Shown here: piece after piece, positions 35,162 through 44,236 of the stretch | Layout of the letters: every line of letters begins with the position of its first letter | Position numbering within the stretch: the first letter of the stretch is position 1 | Source of the DNA: an uncultured Caryophanales bacterium | Lineage (GTDB): Bacteria > Bacillota_I > Bacilli_A > RF39 > UBA660 | Direction of reading: 5' to 3' | NCBI GenBank assembly: GCA_946544685.1 | Contig: CAMNML010000003.1 | Span: 12,469-76,468 of the forward strand | DNA: 64,000 nt | Made by a program: the position numbers and the translations under genes | The notes under the pieces: model-generated | Told to the model about the DNA's origin: nothing | The model's database searches: none | What the model saw: the letters and a program-made list of their open reading frames with translations, nothing else

Positions 35162-38100
35162 TTATTTCATTTCTAGAACATTTTCTTCTATATAATCAAT
35201 TTCTTTTTGAGTTAATTTATATTTAGAATATAATTGTTGATCAATTTCTTTAACACTTAAGTTCCAATTAATATCCGAATTATTAGAATAATTTTGCAAT
35301 GGTATGTTTGTCCATGTATCTCTTGGATTATTTTGTGTAACTTTTAATGTTCCTAATAAACATCTAGCAAATTTTGTTTTTATGTATTTTAAGCATGCAT
35401 TTGCTGTTTCAAAATTATCAAAAGCACCAATACTCATAAAAGTTTGAGTATGTCCAACGCCTGGTTCAGCAACTATTGGATAGCTTAACACTTCACCCAT
35501 TGTTCCTGTTCCATTTGCCCCTGTTATAAATACTTTATACTTATTTAAATTAATGTTATCAGCTATATATTTCTTATAAATCCATTTATACAATCTATTA
35601 TTTTTTTCTCTTCCATATATTCTTAAGTATTCTCCATTTGATGGCTTGTTATCATAAAAAATTTCTGGAATTTTATTAAATATGTTAGCATCAACAATAT
35701 TTTCATTTCCCTTTGTCAATCTTGATTTAAATTCTGGATGTTCTTTATACAACACATTTGTTAAAGTATAACTACTTTTTGTATATACAATATTTGCAAA
35801 TGAATTAAAATCCGGATGATTTATTACTTTATCTAGTATTGTTTTCAAATCTGAATTTGGAGTAAATATACCTATTTTTCCATAATTCTCATTTACATTT
35901 CTTAATGTAACAACTACACCACCCCTGATATCAACACTAGGAAAAACATCATTACTATCAGGTTTATACCAAACAACTTTAAAATGTTCATCGTTCAAAA
36001 CTCTATTATTCCATTCTTTTGGTGTACTTCCAGCATTAAACAAGAATCTTGCTGGTGTAATAAATGAAACTATATCTGATATTTTAAATGCAGAATCCAT
36101 AAATAAATTATAAATTGAAATATCTCGTGAATTTTTATCATTTGTTTCTTGATATGGTGGATTACCAACAATAGCATTAAATTTCATCTTATCACTTCCT
36201 TCAATTCCCCAATAACTTGGTTTTAAAACTTTTTCTATGAATTTTTCTGGTTTGTTTTTTAAATAATTTATTAAATCATCAAAATAATGAGCATTTATTT
36301 TTTTATCTTTAAATCCAACTAGCGTTCTTCGGGTGATTGATTTAGCCATAGGAGTTTTACAAACAATAAATACATTCTTATTAACTGTTTCATCCCATAT
36401 TTCTTCCTTTTTTTTATTGTTTAAATCACTATATTTATTACATTTTGTTTTATATATGCTGTATGCAACATATAGTGGATATAAGCCTGTTTTTGAATTT
36501 ATTTCTAATATTTTTGCTTCTGTGTCTGTTATAGTACCTGCTGTAATTGAACCATGATCAATTAATTCAGGATTATCTAACGTTTCTTTATATTCCGAAT
36601 CATAAAAACTATATCCTCCTAATGCCCCACTTATGTGCATGTTTACAACTCTCCATGGAGTTAACACGGTTTCTTTATCCGGGTTTTTAAAGCAATTAAA
36701 TAATTCAGATATTCTTTTAATTCTCTCAAGCGGTTCACATTCATCTGCATTTTTTACTACTTTTCTAATATTTTTTCCTGCTTCTATAAATATTTCAGAA
36801 TCGTAATACTTTATAAATTCATTAAAAATTTCCTTTGTTATGCCTGCAGGCATAAATTCTTCCCATGATGAATCATCTACCAAATTTGTCAGTTGTTCAA
36901 TTGATATATCCTCTGAGAAATCCACATCTGCTCCATATATTAATAATGGCATTCTTATAGAAATTCCTCTTAATATAGATATAGCATCTTTTTTATTTTT
37001 CCCTCTTTTTCTTAATTCCTCTAATCTTGCTAATTCTTCAGGAGTTCTGGTTTTTACTGGCTTTTTTTCTATTTTTTCTAGTTCTTCATATTCTTCATCA
37101 GTGAATCCTTGTCGATTAATGTCGATTTCATTAGTTTTATGAGATGCTTTTGATGTTCCAATTATCCCTTTCAATTTTTGAAATTCTTCTAAAGCGACTC
37201 CATCTAATTTTAATAGTTCATCATTATAAATAGTAGCATCGTCAAAGCCATTACGAACAACACGTTCAGCATATGCACGCTTCAATTGTTGTAATAACTT
37301 ATTTGTACTATATACATTCATTTTTGAACCGTCTATTGAAATAACAGGACAATAATTTAAAAAGTTTCCTAAAATTGCTTTATCTGTGCCATTAGTCTTT
37401 CCTGCTTTTGTTGAAATAGCCACTGATTCTGCTACCATCTTAAGAGTTCTATCAGGAGCAAAATCGAATACATAACTAGCAGTTTTAATTTTACCATAAA
37501 TATTACATGGTGATTGAACTCTAAAAATTGTTTGTAAATAATTAGCAGCCGATGTTGAATATGAACCGCACATCATCATAACAGCCGTCCATTCTGGGAT
37601 GGTTACGCCTGTTGTTAATTTTCCACATGACAAAGTTATTGTATATCCATTTTTTCCTGCATTGTCAATCGCCATTCGAACCATTTTTAAAGCATCGTCT
37701 GATGGAACATCATCATCACCATCTCCTGCAACATTTACTATTTCAAACATACTAAATATTGGGTGATTTTTTAATAAAGTACTTAATGCTTTTGCCTCTT
37801 TTACTCCTGGCAACATCCATAACGAATGTTTAAACAAATCTCTGTATTCTTTTGTTGAGTAAGGATAGTTACTTGATTCATCTTTTTTTGTAATTAAATC
37901 TAAAAAGCTCAAAATGTCATTTTTATGGACAAATTCTCCGATTTTTACACCAGTTGGAATATCTTTTTTATCAATATTTTTATCTCCAGTCCACACTCTA
38001 AAAAACTCTTTAAAATTAAATGCTTTGTCATCTAATTCTTCATATAAGACATTATTAATAATTTTTCCAAGATCATACGTATATATTTTTAATTGTGGCA

Positions 38101-39184
38101 ATTCATCATATGGGTTAGAATCACCAAAATGTTCAATATCCCAATTATTTTTTCTTTCTTGTTCCATGATATAATCCCATGTATATATGCTATCTGTATC
38201 ATAATCCGTCAAGATATTAAATGGTGTACCGGATAATGCTAAAAATTTGGTAGAACTGTTACTATCAAATTTAACTATTTTCTTTATTACATCATCACCT
38301 AGCGCTGTAGTAGTTCCTTCATGAGCTTCATCAACAATAACTAAATCCCAATTTGTACCAAATACCTCATTATTCTTATTAAATTTTCCACCAACTGCAT
38401 CAGATCCTCTTAAATCCTGTATGGAAGCAAAATAAACTATATTTTTTCCAGATGATAATAAAGAAGGTAAATTATAGCCACTATTTTTTGAACCGTATAT
38501 ATAATTATCTCGCCCATGAAATATTTTATTAAAATCATCATACCAGCCGCTATCAACTACTGGTCTATGAGTAATAATTATTGATTTTTTAAATTTTAAT
38601 CTATTTATTACCTCCAAAGCAGTCAATGTTTTGCCAAATCTCATTTTTGCATTCCATAACATTTTATTTTCATTTTTAAAAACCGAAATAGTTTTATTTA
38701 TTGCTTCTTCTTGTTCAGGTCTAAATATAACTGGAGCATATACATCAATAGAAACATTGGATAAATTTGATTTATTATTCTTAACAGCGTTGATGGCTTT
38801 AATTGCAGTCTCTAAAGATACTTTAAACCATTCTTTACTTGTTGAACCTGGTAAATGTGCTTTAGGAATGTTTGAATTTTCTAAAACTTTATGTACTTCG
38901 TGATCTCTAAATGCTTTTAATACTTTTCCTTTTTTACTATTCACTTCTTTTACAGCTAGTTCAGTATAAAGTAAAATTGGTTCAATACCAGCAGTATTTG
39001 TATATTTTTTTATTCTGTTTAAAGCGGCCTGATTTAATTTTTTACACCCAGGAGATAATTGATTAGGTTCACAGTCAGTTTTTATTGTTGCATCACCAAT
39101 TTTTAATAATCCTTTGTGAGCATCATCTCTTATTTCAAAAATATATATCAATTTATATTCAAAAAGTGAATCAAATAAATTCAT
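35162..39184 (-). CDS. Restriction-modification fusion: SF2 helicase plus Eco57I-type adenine methylase
   Basis: The protein has 1340 residues. The N-terminus (about 10-150, LIYIFEIRDDAHKGLLKIGD, RIKKYTNTAGIEP, EWFKV) resembles a T5orf172/GIY-YIG-like domain. The helicase follows with Q-motif FRPEQEEAI (about 152), Walker A AKMRFGKTLTA (about 180), DEAH LVIVDEAHEGT (about 285), motif III LALSGTPFN and a C-terminal lobe with ITLSCGKLTTGVTIPEW and IFRVQSP. The methylase has motif I-like KILEINSKTGLYP (about 890) and NPPY at about 1007 (IVGNPPYQ), then ITPARFLFNAG. This is a single-chain system that should translocate on and methylate DNA. The nuclease is probably the N-terminal domain. Its start follows the partner gene by 11 bp. 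Confidence 0.88.
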   Translation of the reverse strand: MNLFDSLFEYKLIYIFEIRDDAHKGLLKIGDATIKTDCEPNQLSPGCKKLNQAALNRIKKYTNTAGIEPILLYTELAVKEVNSKKGKVLKAFRDHEVHKVLENSNIPKAHLPGSTSKEWFKVSLETAIKAINAVKNNKSNLSNVSIDVYAPVIFRPEQEEAINKTISVFKNENKMLWNAKMRFGKTLTALEVINRLKFKKSIIITHRPVVDSGWYDDFNKIFHGRDNYIYGSKNSGYNLPSLLSSGKNIVYFASIQDLRGSDAVGGKFNKNNEVFGTNWDLVIVDEAHEGTTTALGDDVIKKIVKFDSNSSTKFLALSGTPFNILTDYDTDSIYTWDYIMEQERKNNWDIEHFGDSNPYDELPQLKIYTYDLGKIINNVLYEELDDKAFNFKEFFRVWTGDKNIDKKDIPTGVKIGEFVHKNDILSFLDLITKKDESSNYPYSTKEYRDLFKHSLWMLPGVKEAKALSTLLKNHPIFSMFEIVNVAGDGDDDVPSDDALKMVRMAIDNAGKNGYTITLSCGKLTTGVTIPEWTAVMMMCGSYSTSAANYLQTIFRVQSPCNIYGKIKTASYVFDFAPDRTLKMVAESVAISTKAGKTNGTDKAILGNFLNYCPVISIDGSKMNVYSTNKLLQQLKRAYAERVVRNGFDDATIYNDELLKLDGVALEEFQKLKGIIGTSKASHKTNEIDINRQGFTDEEYEELEKIEKKPVKTRTPEELARLEELRKRGKNKKDAISILRGISIRMPLLIYGADVDFSEDISIEQLTNLVDDSSWEEFMPAGITKEIFNEFIKYYDSEIFIEAGKNIRKVVKNADECEPLERIKRISELFNCFKNPDKETVLTPWRVVNMHISGALGGYSFYDSEYKETLDNPELIDHGSITAGTITDTEAKILEINSKTGLYPLYVAYSIYKTKCNKYSDLNNKKKEEIWDETVNKNVFIVCKTPMAKSITRRTLVGFKDKKINAHYFDDLINYLKNKPEKFIEKVLKPSYWGIEGSDKMKFNAIVGNPPYQETNDKNSRDISIYNLFMDSAFKISDIVSFITPARFLFNAGSTPKEWNNRVLNDEHFKVVWYKPDSNDVFPSVDIRGGVVVTLRNVNENYGKIGIFTPNSDLKTILDKVINHPDFNSFANIVYTKSSYTLTNVLYKEHPEFKSRLTKGNENIVDANIFNKIPEIFYDNKPSNGEYLRIYGREKNNRLYKWIYKKYIADNINLNKYKVFITGANGTGTMGEVLSYPIVAEPGVGHTQTFMSIGAFDNFETANACLKYIKTKFARCLLGTLKVTQNNPRDTWTNIPLQNYSNNSDINWNLSVKEIDQQLYSKYKLTQKEIDYIEENVLEMK

Positions 39185-39195
39185 AAGAATACCTC

Positions 39196-40164
39196 CTACT
39201 TAAATAGTGAAATAAATTTCATTTTTCTATTTGTTTTCCAATTCATTATTTTACAATATGTTCCATTATGTGTCCTTATATTACCCTTTTTACATCCTTT
39301 ACATACCGTTTCAATAAGCTCATCCCCAAATAGAGTGTAATTAACAATTCTCTCGTTCTTACAGCTATTTGGAACAACTCCTTTTATGCCATCCATTTGC
39401 CATATATTCCAAGAAATAATATTTGCAATTTCTTTAACTAATTCTAGTTTTGGTTTTTCAGAAAATTTATACATATAGTTATCCGTAAATGTATATAAAA
39501 GATTTTCTCTAGCTATTAATAAAGAATCACCTTGCCATTCATAAGCATAAATACTTTTATATGCTTCTTTTGTCCATTTAACCCATTCATCAGCATCATT
39601 ACAATTTTCATTAACAATTCTCATTTTCCTATCTAATAATCCAATTCTATCCATTACAGGAATAATTTTTCCAGAGACAGTATCATATCTACTTACTAAA
39701 TATGGTGCTTCTCCACAAGATATTTCTAATCTCAAATCTTGAACATAATCAGTCCAATTCTTTTCCCCTGGAAATTTGATTTTTTTCTTTACTGTTATCC
39801 AGGAGTTATCTTTTTCTTTATTAAAAACATTTTCCCTATTGAACCAAATATTATCAATTAAGTTATTTTGTTTGTTGCAAATCCAAGAAGGTGTAAATAC
39901 TTCTGCTTTATCGCGGATTCTCTTTTCTTGATCTATTTTACTCTTTTTTGTTCTTGGTTTTATAATATTTCCGTATCTACCTGTTATAAGTTCAATTCTT
40001 ATTCTGTCCCACATTCTATATCCCATGCCCCTTGAACTATAATTATCGGTTGCCCAATATATATTTTTTCCTGTAGTCATATCTTTGAGCAAGATTTCCA
40101 ATAATTCCTCATCAATATTTATAAGACTATTTTCTTTAACATCAACCAAATCAGAAAAAACCAT
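39196..40164 (-). CDS. Restriction-modification partner protein with CGEAPY motif
   Basis: The 322 residues contain KAEVFTPSWICNKQNN (about 85-100), like the entry segment of N6-adenine methylases. LEISCGEAPYLVSRYD (about 150-165) is a motif I-like loop, followed by RIGLLDRKMRIVNEN and YEWQGDSLLIAREN. No NPPY/DPPY motif is present, so catalysis alone is unlikely. From memory, this family is often labelled restriction subunit M and sits beside large helicase-methylase fusions, as here. A GGGGGAGG ribosome site precedes the start. Two Cys pairs near the end (TVCKGCKKG) could bind zinc. It may recognise DNA or cofactor for the fusion protein. Confidence 0.7.
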   Translation of the reverse strand: MVFSDLVDVKENSLINIDEELLEILLKDMTTGKNIYWATDNYSSRGMGYRMWDRIRIELITGRYGNIIKPRTKKSKIDQEKRIRDKAEVFTPSWICNKQNNLIDNIWFNRENVFNKEKDNSWITVKKKIKFPGEKNWTDYVQDLRLEISCGEAPYLVSRYDTVSGKIIPVMDRIGLLDRKMRIVNENCNDADEWVKWTKEAYKSIYAYEWQGDSLLIARENLLYTFTDNYMYKFSEKPKLELVKEIANIISWNIWQMDGIKGVVPNSCKNERIVNYTLFGDELIETVCKGCKKGNIRTHNGTYCKIMNWKTNRKMKFISLFK

Positions 40165-40300
40165 ATATGAACCACCTCCCCCAACTGTTCTAATTAGATT
40201 ATATCATATAATTTTTAATTTCAATAATATTTCAAGAAAAAACAGTAACATTTTCCCTCTATTTATAATTTATGGCATTATTCTCTTACCCATTAAATTT

Positions 40301-40326
40301 AAAATAAAAAGAGAATCGAATTCTCT
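40301..40326 (-). terminator. Terminator after the NERD-HRDC gene, copy 1 of a shared 22-bp sequence
   Basis: An AGAGAAT/ATTCTCT stem (40310-40326) is followed by a T-rich tract on the minus strand. The tract and left stem (40295-40316) recur exactly at 44205-44226. Confidence 0.8.
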
Positions 40327-40333
40327 TATTTGT

Positions 40334-41341
40334 TTATCCATTAATAATACTTATTATTTTTTCTCCATGTGTTTTAATTTTAATATCAGGTAATATATTA
40401 GAATTTGTTAATTCTTCTATTGTTTTAGGTCTTATTTCTATTAGTTTATCAAGTTCTTCATTTGTAAATACATAATAAGCTGGTATATTCATTTCACTTG
40501 ATCTTTTAGTTCTAAATTCTATTAATTTTTCTTTTAGATTATCATTTGTTTGAATATTATTGCAAAACTTATTTTTATAATATTCATAATAATTAATATC
40601 TTCTTTTATTGAATTTTCTATATATGCTTTTGCTCTTTCTTCCATAGTTTTTTGAGAGTCAAAATAATCAACTTCTTTATTTCTATGTTCTATATCATAT
40701 TCAATTTGTCTTATTAATGAGTCTGCTCTTAATATTTTATATTTTATATCTTTAGGAGCTTTAGTAGTATTTAAAATAGTATCTTTATTAGCTGCTACAA
40801 CTAGAACTCTTCTATAATTATCAAAGTTTTTTGAAGCAAAAAATTTATCTAATATAGTAGCATTACTATTCCATATCTTTCTAAGAACTTCTCTTTGTGC
40901 TTCTACTTGTCTTAGTGGAGAATATATTCCCTTTTTTATCTTTTTTCCATTAATAGTGTATTCTCTGATAAAGTCTCCTTTTTCATCAACTGTTATATTA
41001 CCTACTAAGTTTTTACATTCAACATAATAGATAAATACAGGTGTTATAATAACATAATCAATTTGTGCGGTTAAATCTTCATATTTAACTTTTACATCTC
41101 TTAATACGTACATTCCAATATTAGATTTTTTTAGTTGATATGCTATTTCATTTTCACCTTCAAAACCCTTTTTTATAAAATACATTGCACTCATTAATTC
41201 TTCATTATTTGGATATTCTTCATTTAATTTTTTTAATGCATCATATCTATCTTGTAAATCACTTTTTTCTTTATAAAAAATTGCATCTTTAAATCCAAAT
41301 GTTTTACGTGCTGAATCTATCATATTATCAATTATCCCCAT
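40334..41341 (-). CDS. NERD nuclease-like protein with C-terminal HRDC domain
   Basis: The start at 41341 (MGIIDNMIDS, 335 aa) has an AAAGGTGA site; a longer start at 41362 would overlap the upstream gene. The NERD domain (about 60-190) shows GENEIAYQLKK, TAQIDYVIITPVFIYYVECK and an NLVGNI strand, in which D and E-x-K match a PD-(D/E)XK core. The C-terminus (about 260-335: LKEKLIEFRTKRSSEMNIPA, YVFTNEELDKLIEIRPKTIE, GEKIISIING) reads as an HRDC nucleic-acid-binding domain, more usual in RecQ and RNase D. It follows the Mrr-like nuclease gene by 10 bp, so they form one operon, probably two DNA-targeting subunits. Confidence 0.8.
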   Translation of the reverse strand: MGIIDNMIDSARKTFGFKDAIFYKEKSDLQDRYDALKKLNEEYPNNEELMSAMYFIKKGFEGENEIAYQLKKSNIGMYVLRDVKVKYEDLTAQIDYVIITPVFIYYVECKNLVGNITVDEKGDFIREYTINGKKIKKGIYSPLRQVEAQREVLRKIWNSNATILDKFFASKNFDNYRRVLVVAANKDTILNTTKAPKDIKYKILRADSLIRQIEYDIEHRNKEVDYFDSQKTMEERAKAYIENSIKEDINYYEYYKNKFCNNIQTNDNLKEKLIEFRTKRSSEMNIPAYYVFTNEELDKLIEIRPKTIEELTNSNILPDIKIKTHGEKIISIING

Positions 41342-41351
41342 ACAATCACCT

Positions 41352-42920
41352 TTACTTATCAATCTTTATTGTTAAATTTGAATAACCGTATTTATTTAAT
41401 AAACCTAATAGGGCTTGACCATCTATTAGTGTTATTGGTTTATCCTTTGAAAAATCATAAGCTTCTTTGCCATAATAGCTTGTAGTAACCAAAATTCCCT
41501 TTGTTGCGCCTTCGTGGATCATTGTTCCGTATAAATCCCTTACAGCTGATACTGGGACAACATTATTATATCTTTTAGCTTGGATTACAAATTTGCCACC
41601 TCGTATAGGATCATCATCAAATGCAATAGCATCTACTCCTCCGTCATGACTTGCTTGAGTTACTTTTACTTCTCCTCCGTCGACATTAAACATTTTATCA
41701 AATAGTTCTCTAACAAAATATTCAAAATCTTCCCAAGGCATTGTCGCTAAATTAAATCCATCCATAGTTATATTATTTACTTCTTTGCTTTCAATAAATC
41801 TTGAATCATCTCTACTTATATTTAAATATGGAACTACAGGGGTCAAAGTTAAAATATTAGGAGCAAATATACCTTTTAATCCTTTTATACATGATTTATA
41901 ATCAACATTATCTAAATTAATTTCATTAAATTTATCTTTATCAACCTCAACTGTTAAAATACAACTTTCGGCGTTTTTACCAGTACTCTTATCAATATAT
42001 CTTAGCCAGCCATTGTATACAACTGCATCAACATAATTCATGTCATCAGAGGCTAATAATTCTTTAATTGTTCTTAAACAACACATATAAATAACATCAT
42101 TATAGAACTTTTCAAATTTTTTATCAGTTAATTTGATTTCATCTATTTCGTTTCTTGTTGAAACGTATTTATGTTGTACTGTTCTAGGAACCAAATCTTC
42201 ATTAGGTAAATAATATGATACAACAAGAATTTTATTTTCCTTAATATATTGTAATTCAAAATCTTTGATATATTCTTGTGGATATTTACTACTATATAAT
42301 ACAAATGAAAAATATTCTTCTATTTGTCCTACATCACCATTTTCATACTTATTTCTGTTTGAATTAATTGTGTCATTATACTTGTTTTGTTCTTCTATAA
42401 ATTTAGATTTTTCCTTTTCATATTCTTTCCTTTGTTTTTCCAATTCCGTATTATAGTAGTTTTCTCTTACTTGAAATAATTCGTTAGCTTCTTTTTCTTT
42501 CGCTAATCTTTTTTCTAGTTTACTTTTAAATATATTTTCAAAAAAACTTTTCTTTGGAACATGCAATTCTGTATAAACTTGATTTAATTCTGGTGCCACT
42601 AACTGTGTAGAAAAGGATTTATACTCATCTTTTCTTAATAATGAATCATAGTATTTTTTAGAAGTTTGTTTATAAATTTTCTTTATAATTGATTCATATT
42701 GTTCCATTATTTTTTGATCATTATTAGTTAATCTCTCTGCTTGATTTTTCATTTGTTCTTTATTTTGTCTAACTAATTCTCTATTAACTCTTTCTTGCCA
42801 AATTCTTTTTTGATTTTCAACTCTTCGATCTAGCTCATATCTATTTGGTGCACTTATTTCCTTACTAATTCCTAAAAAATTATTTGATATTACAACTCTG
42901 TAAAAATTTCTATTAGACAT
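41352..42920 (-). CDS. Mrr-type restriction endonuclease with coiled-coil N-terminus
   Basis: The start at 42920 (MSNRNFYRVV, 522 aa) has an AAGGAG site 8 nt upstream. The N-terminal third is coiled coil (ENQKRIWQERVNRELVRQNK and KEKSKFIEEQNKYND). The C-terminal Mrr_cat domain (about 395-505) has WEDFEYFVRELFDKMF, SHDGGVDAIAFD and KFVIQAKRYNN; the E, D and Q-x-K residues complete the nuclease core. YGTMIHEGATKGILVTTSYY and LIDGQALLGLL finish the fold. Mrr proteins often cut modified DNA. Pairing with a NERD-HRDC protein is unusual. Confidence 0.88.
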   Translation of the reverse strand: MSNRNFYRVVISNNFLGISKEISAPNRYELDRRVENQKRIWQERVNRELVRQNKEQMKNQAERLTNNDQKIMEQYESIIKKIYKQTSKKYYDSLLRKDEYKSFSTQLVAPELNQVYTELHVPKKSFFENIFKSKLEKRLAKEKEANELFQVRENYYNTELEKQRKEYEKEKSKFIEEQNKYNDTINSNRNKYENGDVGQIEEYFSFVLYSSKYPQEYIKDFELQYIKENKILVVSYYLPNEDLVPRTVQHKYVSTRNEIDEIKLTDKKFEKFYNDVIYMCCLRTIKELLASDDMNYVDAVVYNGWLRYIDKSTGKNAESCILTVEVDKDKFNEINLDNVDYKSCIKGLKGIFAPNILTLTPVVPYLNISRDDSRFIESKEVNNITMDGFNLATMPWEDFEYFVRELFDKMFNVDGGEVKVTQASHDGGVDAIAFDDDPIRGGKFVIQAKRYNNVVPVSAVRDLYGTMIHEGATKGILVTTSYYGKEAYDFSKDKPITLIDGQALLGLLNKYGYSNLTIKIDK

Positions 42921-42962
42921 AAAAAACACTCCTTCTGATAATACTTAAAATATTCTTTAATA

Positions 42963-42972
42963 ATTATACCAT
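42963..42972 (-). promoter_or_regulatory. Extended -10 promoter for the Mrr/NERD operon
   Basis: TGG-TATAAT reads on the minus strand (TATAAT at 42968-42963, TGG immediately upstream), about 40 bp before the start codon. The -35 is weak. Confidence 0.5.
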
Positions 42973-43003
42973 GAAAGAAAAAAATATGGATAAAGTGTAT
43001 ATT

Positions 43004-43600
43004 TTAATTATTATTTTTTCTTTTCTTATATAAATATGTTCCACCAGCAATTGTTCCTAATCCTAGGATAGTACTTACAGGATCACTTTCTTCATTTGAG
43101 TTTTCATCTGCTTTATTATTTGAATAATCGTTAGATTTTTTTGTATTCTCTGTAATATTTTCACTTTTATCTTCCTCTATAATTTTATATTTGCAACTTC
43201 CATCATCCTGATTTGCATTCGGATTATAATTTTCAGCTGATATATCTGTGCATCCTAATATATTATATAAGCAGGTACCATTATCTTGATTTGCTGATGA
43301 ATTATAGTTTATTGCATTTGGATCTGTACAGCCATAAACGTAGTATACACAACTACCATCATTTTGATTTGCTGATGAATTATAATTACTTGCACTTGAA
43401 TCTGTACATCCATATACTGCTGGTGGTGTACATGTACATGTTTTGCTTAAAGTTCCATCATTACATACTTGTATTCCGGTTGCACTACAACCACTTACTC
43501 CACCATGATGTGAGCAGCATCCACTTCTTGCATATACCCTTATTGGTATAAAGGCCACTATAGATATAAATATTGCCCTGCTTATTCTTCTAATACTCAT
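43004..43600 (-). CDS. Secreted Cys-rich GCTD-repeat surface protein
   Basis: The 198-residue protein has a signal peptide (ISRAIFISIVAFIPIRVYAR) and then SGCCSHHGGVSGC. Three tandem repeats follow with the pattern GCTD-x-A-x-NYN-x-AN-x-D/N-GSC/TC-Y (about 68-138). After a Ser/Asn/Glu-rich linker, one C-terminal helix (TILGLGTIAGGTYLY) and a KKRKNNN tail place the body outside the cell. No LPXTG is seen. GCTD repeats are known mainly from marine Bacteroidetes and metagenomic proteins; function is unknown. It has an AGGAG site and stands alone between a terminator and the defence island. Confidence 0.8.
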   Translation of the reverse strand: MSIRRISRAIFISIVAFIPIRVYARSGCCSHHGGVSGCSATGIQVCNDGTLSKTCTCTPPAVYGCTDSSASNYNSSANQNDGSCVYYVYGCTDPNAINYNSSANQDNGTCLYNILGCTDISAENYNPNANQDDGSCKYKIIEEDKSENITENTKKSNDYSNNKADENSNEESDPVSTILGLGTIAGGTYLYKKRKNNN

Positions 43601-43617
43601 ATTTACACTCCTAACTA

Positions 43618-43664
43618 CTAAAAAAACGCTAATACAAAAACTCTTTCAAGCCTGTACTAGCGCT
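43618..43664 (-). terminator. Long-loop terminator after the NUDIX gene
   Basis: A stem of 9 out of 10 paired bases joins CGCTAATACA (43627-43636) with TGTACTAGCG (43653-43662). It has a 16-nt loop and a run of T on the minus strand. Confidence 0.7.
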
Positions 43665-43726
43665 TACTGATTAAATAATATCATATTTTGTCGAATTTTG
43701 TCTACTGATATTATTAAATATTAATT

Positions 43727-44173
43727 TTAATCTATTAATTTATATCCTAGTTTTTCTATTTCTAGTTTTGCAATATCTGATAATTCTCTTTTTTTTAATT
43801 TATTTATTTCATAGAATTCTGCACCTAAGGAATCATCATTTATATCATTTATTGATATATTTTTTTTTATTTCATTTTGATATTTTTTTATTTTATAGAA
43901 GAATCCTATATGATGTCCTTGTTCTAGTTCTCCTTTATGTGTCCATTCTAGTGTTATTGAGTTTCCATCAAATAATTCATATTCTATAACTTTTATTCCT
44001 ATTTCTTCTTCTAGTTCTCTTATTAGTGTTGTTTCTGGTTTTTCTCCCCATTCTATTGTTCCACCTGGTAAGTCTAGTTTACCATTGTATGGTCCTCCAA
44101 CTTTTTTTATTAATACTATTTTATCATTTTCTATTATTATTCCATATGATCCAATATGTTTAAATTGTTTCAT
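43727..44173 (-). CDS. NUDIX hydrolase
   Basis: The 148 residues contain a complete Nudix box, GGTIEWGEKPETTLIRELEE followed by EIGI (about 37-60), matching Gx5Ex7REUxEExGU. Such enzymes hydrolyse a nucleoside diphosphate linked to another group. The substrate cannot be told; neither 8-oxo-dGTP nor ADP-ribose signatures stand out. It is cytoplasmic and has a GTGGTGA-type ribosome site. It is single-gene, between terminators. Confidence 0.93.
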   Translation of the reverse strand: MKQFKHIGSYGIIIENDKIVLIKKVGGPYNGKLDLPGGTIEWGEKPETTLIRELEEEIGIKVIEYELFDGNSITLEWTHKGELEQGHHIGFFYKIKKYQNEIKKNISINDINDDSLGAEFYEINKLKKRELSDIAKLEIEKLGYKLID

Positions 44174-44210
44174 TTATCACCACTTCTTTTATATAGATTA
44201 TAACAAATTT

Positions 44211-44236
44211 AAAATAAAAAGAGAATTAAATTCTCT
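44211..44236 (-). terminator. Terminator after the 44236-45183 gene, copy 2 of the shared 22-bp sequence
   Basis: An AGAGAAT/ATTCTCT stem (44220-44236, loop TAA) is followed by a T-rich tract. It repeats the 40295-40316 sequence (44205-44226). Confidence 0.8.
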
